Source: Diplonema japonicum
Lineage: Eukaryota; Euglenozoa; Diplonemea; Diplonemida; Diplonemidae
DNA length: 64,000 nucleotides
Direction: 5' to 3'
NCBI GenBank assembly: GCA_964019335.1
Contig: OZ025755.1
Span: 62,001 to 126,000, forward strand
Shown here: positions 18,199 to 27,764 of the stretch, piece by piece
Numbering within the stretch: the stretch's first letter is position 1
Layout: every line of letters starts with the position of its first letter
The notes under the pieces: generated by a model
The model's input: only the letters and a program-made list of their open reading frames with translations
Told to the model about the DNA's origin: nothing
Database searches by the model: none
Made by a program: the position numbers and the translations under genes

Positions 18199-19908
18199 TC
18201 AAAGAATCCCCATTTCAAGAGAACTCTTGCGCTTAAAACTAGGGTCGGCCTCGGGCAAAAAACGGGCAAAGCTGCTGTCATGGTCGCAGGGAGTGGGAGA
18301 GGAGAAGTCAGGGGTGGCCTCCGCTCTCCTCTTCAGCTGGTTGCGGTGCACAACGAAGGCGACGGCAGCGCCCGAGCAGAGCACCCCGACGGCAACAAGG
18401 GCGACAATAAGCCAACTGGTTCCACCATCACCATCATCATCACTAACCGGCGAGACCCCCCCATCGACAGGATGAAAGGTAGCAATGGGGCCAGTTCCTC
18501 TCTCAGCCTGTTCTACACCTACCTGTATTTCCTTCTCCGCTAGGATCACTTCATTTTCCGCACCACCAAGAAGCTCATACTCATAAAATACCACTGTCAA
18601 TTCCTGTACCCCACCGGTTCTGAAATAAATCGTTTCATCGTCCAGAATTTCTGCGTTCCACGATCTTGGTACTTTTACCGCAGCTCCCTCCGTTCCCCCT
18701 CCCATGCGGGTGACCACAAGGTACGCCGGGGTTGCTCTTAATATCTTCGAGGTCGACAGCAGCGTTATTCTAATATTTTTCAAAGCCTGCTTCGGGTTCG
18801 CAAGCATCGTTTGTAAGTTTCCCTTCGCCTTCAACCTGTAGGATTTTTTTACCAAACCCGCACGGCGGTCGCTTTCTTCTTTTGCCCGGTCGAAAGCGTC
18901 TTCTTCTTTTAACTTGTCATTGCTGCATAAAACACCTTTCTCGTTGCAGCATCTCATATTGGGCAAGGCGGCGGTGCAATTTAAGGGTATCGGTACCGGG
19001 TTTTCGCAGGTTAAATTGAAACACGACAGCGTACCTTCGCAAACACCAAGTTGTGCACCAGCTTCCGTTTTACAGAGCATGCCTTCCTTTAGAATTTGTT
19101 GGTTGTCTGTTATGCATTCTGCATAGGGGGACCCGGTTGGAACGATGCACTTTTCACCGGGACCGCACTGCCATAAATCGCAAGGGTCTGATTGTTTACA
19201 CGTTCCATCTACACAGACGGTCCCGTCCTCGCACTCACCGAGGACAACACCAGATTTCGTGCATTGCTCGCCCAGCCCAATCACGATTACCACACATTTA
19301 TCACCCGCACACCACTCACTTGCTTTACATAGGACGCATGGGTCCGGTGGTGGTTTCGTGCAAATATTTAAAGTACATTTGGTGGGGTCGGTGCAAATGC
19401 CTATTAAATCGTTATTGCTGTTTCGGCATGTTTGGTTTTCTTGCAGTGTGATGTCTATGCATGTGGCTTTGTTGGTGGAGTTGTCAGATTCGCACTTTGT
19501 CCAAGAGGGGCACATGATTAAGTACGGGGAGCATGGGTCGGTTTGGCAGGTGGGGAGAGTGTTGTTGTTTTGTTTGCATTTAGAGCCGTCTTCGCACTTG
19601 CCTAGCGACGTGCCCTTGTTGTTTTCACATGTTTGGTTGGTGTTTAGTTTGTTTGGGGAACAGGTGGCAGGTGACGTGTCATTCGTGCAAAGGGTGGTTG
19701 GGGATTCGCATTTTCCTAGAGAGGCTCCGGTACTGTCCTCGCATACATCTCCTTCGCTTAGTTTTTCCACACACACCGGTGAGCCATTTTCGTCTTCGCA
19801 CGTTTTGCTGGTACCGCATTGATAACCTGTACATGCGTCGTCAGCATTGACTATTGAGGTGCAGAGGATGCCAGCTACAAATATACACATTGGCTTTTTT
19901 GTTCTCAT
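18199..19908 (-). CDS. Type I membrane protein with repeated Cys modules
   Basis: A 569-residue protein in one exon. A signal peptide (about residues 1-22) is followed by Cys-rich sequence to about residue 330. At least five modules repeat the pattern C-(6-9)-G-x-x-LGxC-(4-6)-C, for example CEDSTGASLGKCESPTTLC and CTKSGVVLGECEDGTVC. Many NxT/NxS sites occur here, consistent with secretion. Next comes a helical, non-Cys region (about 335-490), an Asp/Gly linker, one transmembrane helix (TSWLIVALVAVGVLCSGAAV) and a basic/Ser-rich cytoplasmic tail of about 45 residues. This is a surface receptor or adhesin layout, with no named family. It lies next to the secreted Cys-rich gene at 16226, which starts with similar CxxxxC pairs, so the two may share ancestry. 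Confidence 0.8.
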   Translation of the reverse strand: MRTKKPMCIFVAGILCTSIVNADDACTGYQCGTSKTCEDENGSPVCVEKLSEGDVCEDSTGASLGKCESPTTLCTNDTSPATCSPNKLNTNQTCENNKGTSLGKCEDGSKCKQNNNTLPTCQTDPCSPYLIMCPSWTKCESDNSTNKATCIDITLQENQTCRNSNNDLIGICTDPTKCTLNICTKPPPDPCVLCKASEWCAGDKCVVIVIGLGEQCTKSGVVLGECEDGTVCVDGTCKQSDPCDLWQCGPGEKCIVPTGSPYAECITDNQQILKEGMLCKTEAGAQLGVCEGTLSCFNLTCENPVPIPLNCTAALPNMRCCNEKGVLCSNDKLKEEDAFDRAKEESDRRAGLVKKSYRLKAKGNLQTMLANPKQALKNIRITLLSTSKILRATPAYLVVTRMGGGTEGAAVKVPRSWNAEILDDETIYFRTGGVQELTVVFYEYELLGGAENEVILAEKEIQVGVEQAERGTGPIATFHPVDGGVSPVSDDDGDGGTSWLIVALVAVGVLCSGAAVAFVVHRNQLKRRAEATPDFSSPTPCDHDSSFARFLPEADPSFKRKSSLEMGIL

Positions 19909-20143
19909 TTTTTTTTCTTTTTTTTTTTTTTTTTTTTTTATAGTTACTTGAAAAAAAAAAAAAAAAGATTGAAACTTTTGACGAAAAAAAAAAATGATTT
20001 AAGAAAAAAAAAGTTCATTATTCCTTGATATCATTGATGGAAAATATAAAAAAAGAGAAGAAAAAAAAAAGGGGGAAAGGGGGGATGGAGGAAAAAAAAA
20101 AAAAAGATGGGATATGATGTAATGTAGGAAGGGTGGAAAAAAA

Positions 20144-20718
20144 AATAACTATTTATTGCCAACAAATAATGAGTCATTATTTAACTCGAGTTCCCGAATT
20201 TTTTGCACGAGGGCCCGCAGGGCCCGAGTGCAAAAAAACGGGTAACGAGTGTTAAATAATGGCTCATTTGGCGGCAAGTAAGTCGTTTTATTTCACTCTT
20301 CGTCATTTGAGTCACTCACTCTTCACTGCTTTCACTGCTGTTTTTTTTCACGCAGGTCAGCTTTTTGGGGATTTTCCTAAGGTAATACAGGGTAGCTATT
20401 TCGCCGTGGCATTTAAAGGGGAAGTAAGGCACTTATTCCCACTTTTAAGGGCTGGAATGGCCTCAGATGGCCAAAAATAGTCAAAATACCCCCACCCCAA
20501 AAAAATTTTTCAAGGGGTTGGGTGCATTTTTTTCCACGACAAGACCCATTTTTTCACTCTGAAGGGCCATTATTTAACTGCAAAATCTCATTATTTAACT
20601 AGTTAAATAATGGCGATTTCGCGTTAAATAATGGCCGTTTCGCGTTAAATAATGGCCATTTCGCGTTAAATAATGAGGCCCCTAGTGAGTGAAGAAAATG
20701 ACGAAGAGTGAAATAAAA
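20144..20718 (+). repeat. 575-bp palindrome-bearing repeat, copy 1 (inverted copy at 50765-51339)
   Basis: The left 140 bases form an imperfect inverted repeat with about 60-base arms whose tip is GCACGAGGGCCC...GGGCCCGAGTGC. The remaining 433 bases (20286-20718) are bounded by inverted ends containing TATTTCACTCTTCGTC. Inside are many copies of TTAAATAATG in both orientations, including three 21-base tandem units at about 20598-20665. The second copy has the same length and near-identical sequence in opposite orientation. A 73-codon open frame is present in both copies, but it overlaps the inverted repeats and is probably incidental. It looks like a non-autonomous DNA transposon or a composite of two. 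Confidence 0.75.
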
Positions 20719-20808
20719 AAAAAAAAAAAAAAAAAAAAAAAACTATAAAAAAAAGGGGTGGATGAGTAAGAAAAAAAAAAAAGAAGAAGGAAAAAAAATT
20801 TTTTTTTC

Positions 20809-21881
20809 TTATTGGGTTGTTTTTGGTTTCTTTGTCTTGGGGAGGATGGAGGGACCCACCTCGTCGCTGCCCTCCACCAAACCCATTCCAGACGAGCGTT
20901 TCCTCTTGTGCGCCTTGAATTTTCTGGTCCCCATGGTCGCAAGCTTTTTCGTCTGCGCCTCAAGATGCAGCTGCCCGTGTTGACCGAGCATATCGGTGGA
21001 CATATTTTTCGCGTTTTTGACAATAACACCTTTCGGTTGTTTGCATGTGAATCTGTGTTTTTTTTTTTTTTTTTTTTTTAAATTCTCCCATACTTGAACA
21101 TCTGCGGTGTCGCGAATGCGACCCGCCTCACCTCGAAATCAATTGTCGGCCCCACGTTGGTGAGCTCGATTTTCGGGATTTTTGTTCCGGATTTTTTCAA
21201 GGCCACCGCGTAATGCCGGACCATAATGGTCGCGTTCTCCACCGAACGGCCGTCGTCCGCTACTGTAATCTCTTTGCTGGGGTTTGTGGGCCTCACGGTG
21301 ACGTCGATAACGTGGTCCAACCCCAAGAGCTGCACCTTCTCGATAATCTTCCCACGGAAGAAATCCGCAAACAGGTTTTGAATCCTCTGAAACGTTGGGT
21401 TTGTGTTGAACAGGGAACCGTGGAAAAGCATCATTGGCTTGGAACCTGCGATGACCCTTGTTGAATCTGTGAAGCCTTCGTACTTGGTGATACCGAGTTC
21501 CAACATATCGAGAACTTGGTAGTCAAACTGCCTGCCGATAATGAAGTTATGCGGGCGTTTTTTTTTCGCACCTCCAACATGCGAACCGAACGCGAACAGA
21601 GACGAATCGTTCTTGAACGCAAGGAATTCCAAATGCTTCGCATCGTCAAACGGCCGGAACGGGTTCTTTTGTGTCAGCTTCACCGCGTACGGTTTTTTCA
21701 ACATGTACAAGTCGGTCATGACACTTTGCACCACACCGCTGCATCGCTCGCCCTTCAGGAAAATACAGGTCTTTGGGTTCTCAATCCGTTTTGGCATCAC
21801 CTTCTTCAGCGCAACTTTTGCCTTGTGTGTTTTCGGTGCGCCTCGCACCAGCCCTCCCGAAGTTGTGTGCCCGCTTACCAT
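20809..21881 (-). CDS. RPF2: Ribosome production factor 2 (Brix family)
   Basis: RPF2 works with RRS1 to load 5S RNP onto pre-60S ribosomes in the nucleolus. Two exons, 21094-21881 and 20809-21052, flank a 41-base intron (GTATGG...ACACAG, A-rich inside). Joined they encode 343 residues. The Brix core is visible: KNPFRPFDDAKHLEFLAFKND, KKRPHNFIIGR, MLELGI, FHGSLFN and RVAFATPQMFK. The second exon supplies the conserved tail CKQPKGVIVKNAKN, DMLGQHGQLHLEAQ and MGTRKFKAHKRKR, which matches the family C-terminus; that match supports the splice. A basic C-terminal end is typical. The start (MVSGHTTSGG...) follows an A-tract. Length and content are normal for the family. Confidence 0.93.
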
Positions 21882-22599
21882 TTTTTTTTTTTACCCCCTT
21901 TTTTTTTTTTTTTTTTCTTTGCGGGATGAACAAACAAGAAGGGTGGGAAAGAAGATTATAAGCTCGAAACAAATGGCGGGGGGACACGGGGAGAGGGATC
22001 TTCTCAAAAAAAAAAAAAAAAAAAAAAAAAAGTAGCTGTAAATCTCTTAAATTTTTTTTGTTCCTGAAAAAGAAACAAGGGGGTTGGCTGCATGGAAGAA
22101 ACAAGAAAAGAAAAAAAAATAAAAAAAAATATGTCTCGCATGATGCATATTTTTTTTTTAATTTTTTTTTCCCCCTCGTTCCCCCTCTTCTTCCCTTCTT
22201 TTCCAGAAAAAAAAACTGAGAGATGCCACAGTACAATTGTTGGGGGGAGGATTTTTTTTTTTTTCCTCCTTTCTTTCTCAATCACTGAGAATAATTGTTG
22301 TCACAAAACAAGAAAGGTGGGGGGGCAAAAAAGAATAAATTGAGGGGGGGTAGATAAAAAGAAGGAAATAAAATGTTGCTTAACCCTTAGGCGCCCAGGG
22401 GGGGGGGGGGGGGGGGTTCTTCCTTTTTCCTTTTTTTTTTCTTCCCTTTTTTTTCGAGACGGACTTTTTAAAAAAATATAAATTCTTTTCCTTTTTATTT
22501 ACTTTACCTGCCTCCTCTCCTCTCTCCCTCCCCCCCCCCTTTTTTTACTACCTATTTATTTACTTAAACAAGCCAAAAAAAAAAAAAACTATTTATTTA
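21882..22599. other. Homopolymer-rich intergenic stretch
   Basis: A/T tracts and an 18-base G run near 22399-22416; nothing gene-like seen. Confidence 0.6.
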
Positions 22600-22741
22600 G
22601 TGAATATAAGATCCTATGATTTCACGCGTGGTGGCAGTGGTTTTGACGAGTGAGGTAATTACTTCACGAGCGAAGCGAGTGTTATAACGTTTAACGAGTC
22701 AAAACTGCCACCACAAGTGAAATCATCAATCTTATATTCAC
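22600..22741. repeat. 142-bp foldback (long inverted repeat)
   Basis: The sequence begins GTGAATATAAGAT and ends with its reverse complement. The arms of about 45-50 bases also pair over GATTTCAC and GTGGTGGCAG. The centre carries a small nested hairpin (CACGAGCGAAGCGAGTG). It is a single copy in this window, and looks like a foldback transposon or MITE. Confidence 0.75.
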
Positions 22742-22744
22742 AAA

Positions 22745-23290
22745 TACGTTATTTTATTTAACGACAGCAAAATTTGAGTGGGTGGGAGGTACAGGTGGAA
22801 CCAGTTACAACAGGTGTCGGATATGTGCCTCGGTAGTGCACATGTTTCCTGCGAACATCAACGCTGCATAAGCGTGGCGGACGATGCCATACCTCGGTGC
22901 TAAAGAGTTCTGTTATTTGCTCTTGGGTAAAGATTTTCGCCTTTTTTGTTGACTCGCCTTCTTGGAACCTCTTGAGGGGGGACCTTTAGTCGGGGGTGGT
23001 CTTGCAACTGCTTGTTGTAATTCCTCTTCACAACCGAGTTTAGCCTTGAATAAACCGTCCGGACTGAACGGGCAGCAGGCCTTGCTTGTTCACGTCGCTA
23101 AAATAGAGAATAGAATCCTCTTCTTTCGGACGGGCCCTTCTTTTCCTTCCTATAATTATGAAACACACAAAAGCGTGCCCACTCCTTTTCGTATGGCTCT
23201 TGGAAGGGGGTGAACCCTGCGTCCGCCTCTTGTGCAGTCGGGTTCTTGCCCATCCCAAAGGAACCTTGGTAGGAATTTCTGGAGGGTTTT
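22745..23290 (-). pseudogene. Decayed coding remnant, probably transposon-derived
   Basis: Gene-like composition with minus-strand coding fragments in more than one frame, for example one ending GRKRRARPKEEDSILYFSD... and another reading RYGIVRHAYAALMFAGNMC before a stop. No frame is open throughout and no family is recognised. It lies between the 142-bp foldback and the 72-bp palindrome, which suggests dead mobile DNA. Confidence 0.3.
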
Positions 23291-23294
23291 GCTT

Positions 23295-23366
23295 AAATTA
23301 GGCCCAGGAGTGAAATAATATTTCATATTTTAACGCTATCAGAATCTTCACTCCTGGGCCTAATTT
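23295..23366. repeat. 72-bp MITE-like palindrome with perfect 20-bp arms
   Basis: The left arm AAATTAGGCCCAGGAGTGAA is matched exactly by its reverse complement at 23347-23366, with a 32-base AT-rich loop. A partial echo (CAGGAGTGAAATAA) follows at about 23397. Confidence 0.8.
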
Positions 23367-23483
23367 CTTTTAGAAGCCGCAGCGTGAAAATAAAATCAGG
23401 AGTGAAATAAAGTGAATTCTTATTTTCACTCCCACCCATGAAAATTTTGGTGGAGTTAAATTTAAAAAAAAAAAAAAAAAAAA

Positions 23484-23525
23484 AGGCGATGTTTGAAAGG
23501 GCAAACCCCAGTTGAGAACAACCTC
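23484..23525 (-). repeat. Dispersed gene-downstream repeat, diverged copy 3
   Basis: Minus strand: GAGGTTGTTCTCAACTGGGG, then CAAACATCGCC and a long T-run; related to copies 1 and 2, and again downstream of a minus-strand gene. Confidence 0.4.
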
Positions 23526-23744
23526 AAAAAAAAAACAAAAACAGGGGAGAAAAAAAAAGAGGTTCTTTTTTTTTCGCATTTCACTCGGATCCTCCCCCCC
23601 CAAACACCACCACCATAGGTAAAAATCATCTGACTGACAAAGGAGGGAAAGGAGGTCTCGTTGGGGGTGCCGGCTCCATTGCAATTGCTCCCGATAACGT
23701 GTCCTTAATCTGCAATTTATTTAAATTTTCTTTCCCCCCCCCCC

Positions 23745-25378
23745 TTATTTAACCCATACCCTCTTCAATTCAGCAATCGCAAGAATATACTCATCTTGCT
23801 GTTTTTCCTTCTGCTCCGGTGTGACACTCCCGTCACGCTCAAACCACTTCGTCCTGCATTTTTTTTTTTTTTTTTTTTTTTTTTCTTGTTTCCCCCTCCC
23901 TCTACATACTCAAAAGCACTGATTACAGTTTGAAGCTGATTCCCCATTTCTTTTTGGGACCTCGTCAGCTCTTCCAATTTCCTTTGATAATGCGACACAG
24001 AAGCCGTCGCTGAGGCAGCCGGGAAGGTTTCCTCAGGCCCTGCAACCGCAGGTTTAACAGCCGGTTTCGGCAGCAACGGGGACGGGTTTACAGGTTTCGG
24101 TGCGGCCTTTGGAGGCGACGGCAATTGCGATACTGGTAAATAATTCGCCAGCGGCGAGTCGGACCACTCCACGGCACGCTCAACAAAAACTGAAATGTTT
24201 TCCACAGGAGGGTACTTCATGAGCCTCTTCAACGTGCTGGAAAAATCCCGTTCTTGAAGATCCTCCGAAAGATAATGAAGCATAGCTGCACCGATCATGG
24301 GGAAAATCCCGTATTCAAGTGGAGAACTCTCGTCCTCCACCTGAACCGACGATTTCGTGATTTTTTTCATTCTTCTGTACAAGACCTCGGTGAAGACAGC
24401 GTCCCATAAAGGAGCGGAACCAGAGACGTCAAACTCCCTTATGAACCACACTCTGAACCAACGGAGGGCGTAGACAGTGGGCTGTATCGAGTGGCTTTTC
24501 AAATGCGCCGCGAGCTTCGGGTCGAATTTCGGTAGAATTTCGTCTTGCAAACGATTGCACAGCTTCACGATTGGTGTGTCGCCCTGGGAACCCCTGCCCA
24601 CTACCTTGTACCATGTCTTGATTGACGTTGAAGGGTCGTTCATTATGTATTCGAAAAGGATGTAAGCATCGGCGATAATATCTTCTTGTTCTGTGGGGAT
24701 CATGGCTTCCAAAAGGTCAAGAGTTTCGGGGGAACACGATTTTATTTGTTCGGGCGACGCGGAGGTAATTGAATTAGCCTCGAAATACATGAAATAGATA
24801 AATGAAGAGAGAACATCATGCATTCCCTGTCTGTAGCCGGTGTCAGAGTTTTCCAAGGAGAAAAGCCGGAGAACCGTGAGCATCGTGGTACGGACGTCTG
24901 GTCGTTCGTAAAGACGATCATCGTCCGCTGACATTCTCGACAAATCTTTGTTGATCTCTCTCTCGATTTGGTTTTGTTTGAAGTATTTGGCCCAAGAGGT
25001 GTCCTTGTGGTCTGATAATGGGTTTTCAATGGCAAGTGCTTCCTCGTCGTCATCTGAGACATCCTTGCATATGTTCACCTCGTGCTTTTTTTGCATCTCC
25101 GAGAATCTTTTTCGGCTTGCGTCGATTTCCGATTCCCATTTCCCGAGCGTCTCGCCCATTTTGCTGTTTTCCGACGGTGTGGACACGGTGTTTAAGAAGA
25201 TCTTCCAGTAGAGCGACCGTATGCTTGTCTGCCTCATCCCGCCCATTCCCATCTTGTATAGGGTGTCTTCTTTGAAATCCTTGAACACCTCCTCGACCTC
25301 CCGGACCATATCGTCGAACCGCAATGGTATTTTCAGCTCTTCCACCTCTTCCTCGTCATCTAGTGTGTCATCTCGCAT
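23745..25378 (-). CDS. TBC-domain Rab GTPase-activating protein (TBC1D5-like)
   Basis: Predicted to switch off Rab GTPases in membrane traffic. Two exons, 23910-25378 and 23745-23853, are separated by a 56-base intron (GTATGTAG...TGCAG with a 20-plus A run); joined product 525 residues. The TBC domain spans about 50-390. It contains the Arg-finger region INKDLSRM, the VRTTMLTVLRLFS segment, the Gln-finger GYRQGMHDVLSSF, and LRWFRVWFIREFDVSGSAPLWDAVFTE. The spacing and the LRW...REF...LWDA motif resemble TBC1D5. An acidic N-terminus and a Pro/Ala-rich linker follow, then a helical tail (SVSHYQRKLEELTRSQKEMGNQLQ) continued by the second exon (KWFERDGSVTPEQKEKQQDEY). Reading through the intron would give an unrelated basic end, so splicing is favoured. 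Confidence 0.88.
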
Positions 25379-25528
25379 TTTTTTTTTTTTTTTTTTTTTT
25401 GCCTGATGTGGGGGGGAAAAAAAATTGAGGGAGGAGGGGGAAAAAAAAAAACTATTTTTGGCGCTTCACTTTACTTGAGTTTTTACGCTGCCATGTCTCG
25501 GAACAAATAATATTTTCTGTTAAAACAA

Positions 25529-25562
<34 letters not shown>

Positions 25563-25727
25563 GAAAAACAAAAAATAATAATAATAAAATGGCGCGACCC
25601 GGTAGAACGATCCGGTGTCTTACTCTGGTCGTATACCCCTTGTATTTGCTGCAGGCGGAAAGGGAAAAAAAAAAAAAAAAAAATGCTCCCTGCCATCAGC
25701 GTGATAGCGCGGCAAAAACAGAAATAG

Positions 25728-25758
<31 letters not shown>

Positions 25759-26222
25759 ACATTTAAGGGTACCTGCGGTATGTGGCAGGACGCCAAAAAA
25801 AAAAGAAAAAATTAATCTGGAAAAAAAAGGGGGGTAGGGGGGGGGGGGGGGGGGAAGGGGGGGTGGGAGCCCAAGAAAAAAAAAAGAAATGCCTTTTGGA
25901 CACAAGAAGCCGCTTCTAAAGATTCCTAAAAGCACACCAAAATGCTCCCCCCCAAAAAAAAAGCTAAAAAAAAAAAAGAAAAGATGATTTTTTGTTGGTA
26001 GGCCATCGTCCCAGGGGGAAAAAAAAAATCCACAGCGCTACACGGCACTGTGAAGGGACTGTAGGTGAGCATTTTTTTTTTTTGGAGCTTTCCGGGAAGG
26101 GGGGGAGACGAAAAAAGTTATGTACACTTTTTTTTTCTTCTTTTTCTTCTTCTTCTTTTTTTTCTTTATTCATTCTGCTTTCCGAGCATCAAACTCATCA
26201 ACTCTTCAATTTCCTTAAATGT

Positions 26223-26265
<43 letters not shown>

Positions 26266-26410
26266 GAGGGGAATATATATGTATATAGCTCGTCTGGGAA
26301 AGAAATGTCCACAAATGCTCGCGATTTCCGAACTGCCAAAAAAAAACCCGGGGAGGAGGGTATTATAAATCCACCATTTTTTTTTTCCCTCCTTTTTTTT
26401 TCCACCTCCC
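25379..26410. other. Intergenic stretch with gene-like scraps and a hairpin
   Basis: Mostly A/T and G runs. Short pieces of gene-like composition occur on the minus strand near 25590-25650, 25690-25715 and 25780-25800. They could be tiny exons, but I could not join them. At 26033-26054 a stem (CACAGTGC/GCGCTGTG) is followed by ten T on the minus strand, downstream of the 26411 gene. Confidence 0.3.
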
Positions 26411-27219
26411 CTACAACACCCCAGATCGTGCTGAGTCACCATCTCGCGGGAGCGTGAGTGGTTCCTGCATTTTTTTTTTTTTTTTTAAAATAAAATTTCC
26501 CATTTCCACACACCTTGCACCCATCATTAGGTACCAAGGCTTCGATGTCAGCCACAAAGAAGTACTCCCCGTCACTACCATCACCTTTGGGCGTCCTGAC
26601 AACTACAAATCCTGTATTGTTGAAGGACACTCTAGCCTGCTCGAGAAGCGGCGCGTCTGCATGCAGCATCCCTACCCAATAATGGCATATTGTCCCCTGT
26701 GTACCAAGAGCAGGCCTCCAAAGACCCCACGCGCTCTGCCCAGACTCTGTTCGAAGTGCACTGGAAGGCCAGATTAGACCGCCGTTAGCAGTGTTCATGT
26801 TCACGAATACCCGCCCGACATCTATGAGGGTAACCTTCCTACCATCCTTCACACGAAACGGAAGAAGCGTCTGAGGAGCAGGTTCCGGCTCTGGGAGAGG
26901 AGGCGCTGGAGTGGCAGGAACAGGGACAGGAACCACCGGTTTGAAAGGAACCTTAAGATTCCTCTGCTTCGCAACAGCCGTAGTCGATGCCGGGTTACCA
27001 CCGCTACTCCTGAGCAGCGAACCTAATATCCGTCTGGAGGCGGGGATGAGAAGCAGTATAAACATCACAAAACCAAAGGCTGTTTTTTTTTTTTTTTTTT
27101 TTTTTTTTTCCGATACCTGTAAACCCCGTGATTACCTCTACCCATGACTCAGCAGCCCACATCCATTGCCGCAACAATCCCAGCGTCACCGCGGCTGTTA
27201 GAGCCGCGGTACCACTCAT
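26411..27219 (-). CDS. Small membrane-anchored protein, unknown family
   Basis: Three exons, 27117-27219, 26514-27079 and 26411-26464, with introns of 37 (GTATCG...ACAG) and 49 bases (GTGTGT...TGCAG), give 240 residues. The N-terminus is hydrophobic (MSGTAALTAAVTLGLLRQ, then after the first junction FGFVMFILLLIPAS), so one or two membrane helices anchor it. A Pro/Val-rich linker (VPVPVPATPAPPLPEPEPAP) follows. The rest is a compact domain of about 110 residues (VTLIDVGRVFVNMNTANGG...GLWRPALGTQGTICHYW...GFVVVRTPKGDG...YFFVADIEALVP), perhaps an SH3-like beta barrel. No enzyme motif is seen. The gene is divided so finely that unspliced frames look like three unrelated fragments. Confidence 0.6.
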
Positions 27220-27624
27220 TTCCCCCCCCTCCCTTTTTTTTCCCTCTCTCCCCCTTTTTTTTTTCTTAGCTGACAACTCTGAGGACGACAACAATATTGA
27301 TTTTTAAAAAGAAAATGGTTAGGACGAATGTTGGGGGGGGGCAAAGAAAATGAAATGAGGTAGGGCGGGGGGGGATGAAAAATGTAGCGCATCAGCAGTG
27401 GGCATTTTTTTTTTTTTCCCTCCCCTGCGCTGCGCACCAAAAAAAAAAAAAGAATTCCTTTTTTTTTTGAGGTCCACGGTTCCAAGAGTTGAGACCGTGA
27501 CGGAGCGTTTTGTAAAAAAAAAAAAGAAATTGCAACTGCAACCCACATAATTGCCATATTGCTAAATCTGCAAGTGGGGGGGGGACAAATAAAAAATTCG
27601 ATAAAGTTTCAGTGTGTTCACTGG

Positions 27625-27656
<32 letters not shown>

Positions 27657-27764
27657 AAAAGGAAAACACCCCATTTCACCCCTTCTTGATACTGCGAACC
27701 AGTAAAAACACAAGTCAAAAGAATCCCCACACTGAATGAATAAAAAAAAAAAATCAAAATTCCC
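27220..27764. other. Short intergenic stretch
   Basis: G, A and T runs separated by short mixed sequence; no convincing gene, and no fourth exon that I could connect to the 26411 gene. Confidence 0.5.

Noticed and set aside
20598-20670. CRISPR-like array of 21-base repeats
   Set aside because: Repeats are directly adjacent with no unique spacers, inside a eukaryotic palindromic element.
23765-23853. Basic C-terminus of the TBC protein without splicing
   Set aside because: It requires translating a long A-tract; splicing with GTATGT...TGCAG gives a helical end that fits the preceding helix.
25589-25837. 82-codon plus-strand frame
   Set aside because: Mostly poly-Lys from A-runs, no start context, opposite to all host genes.
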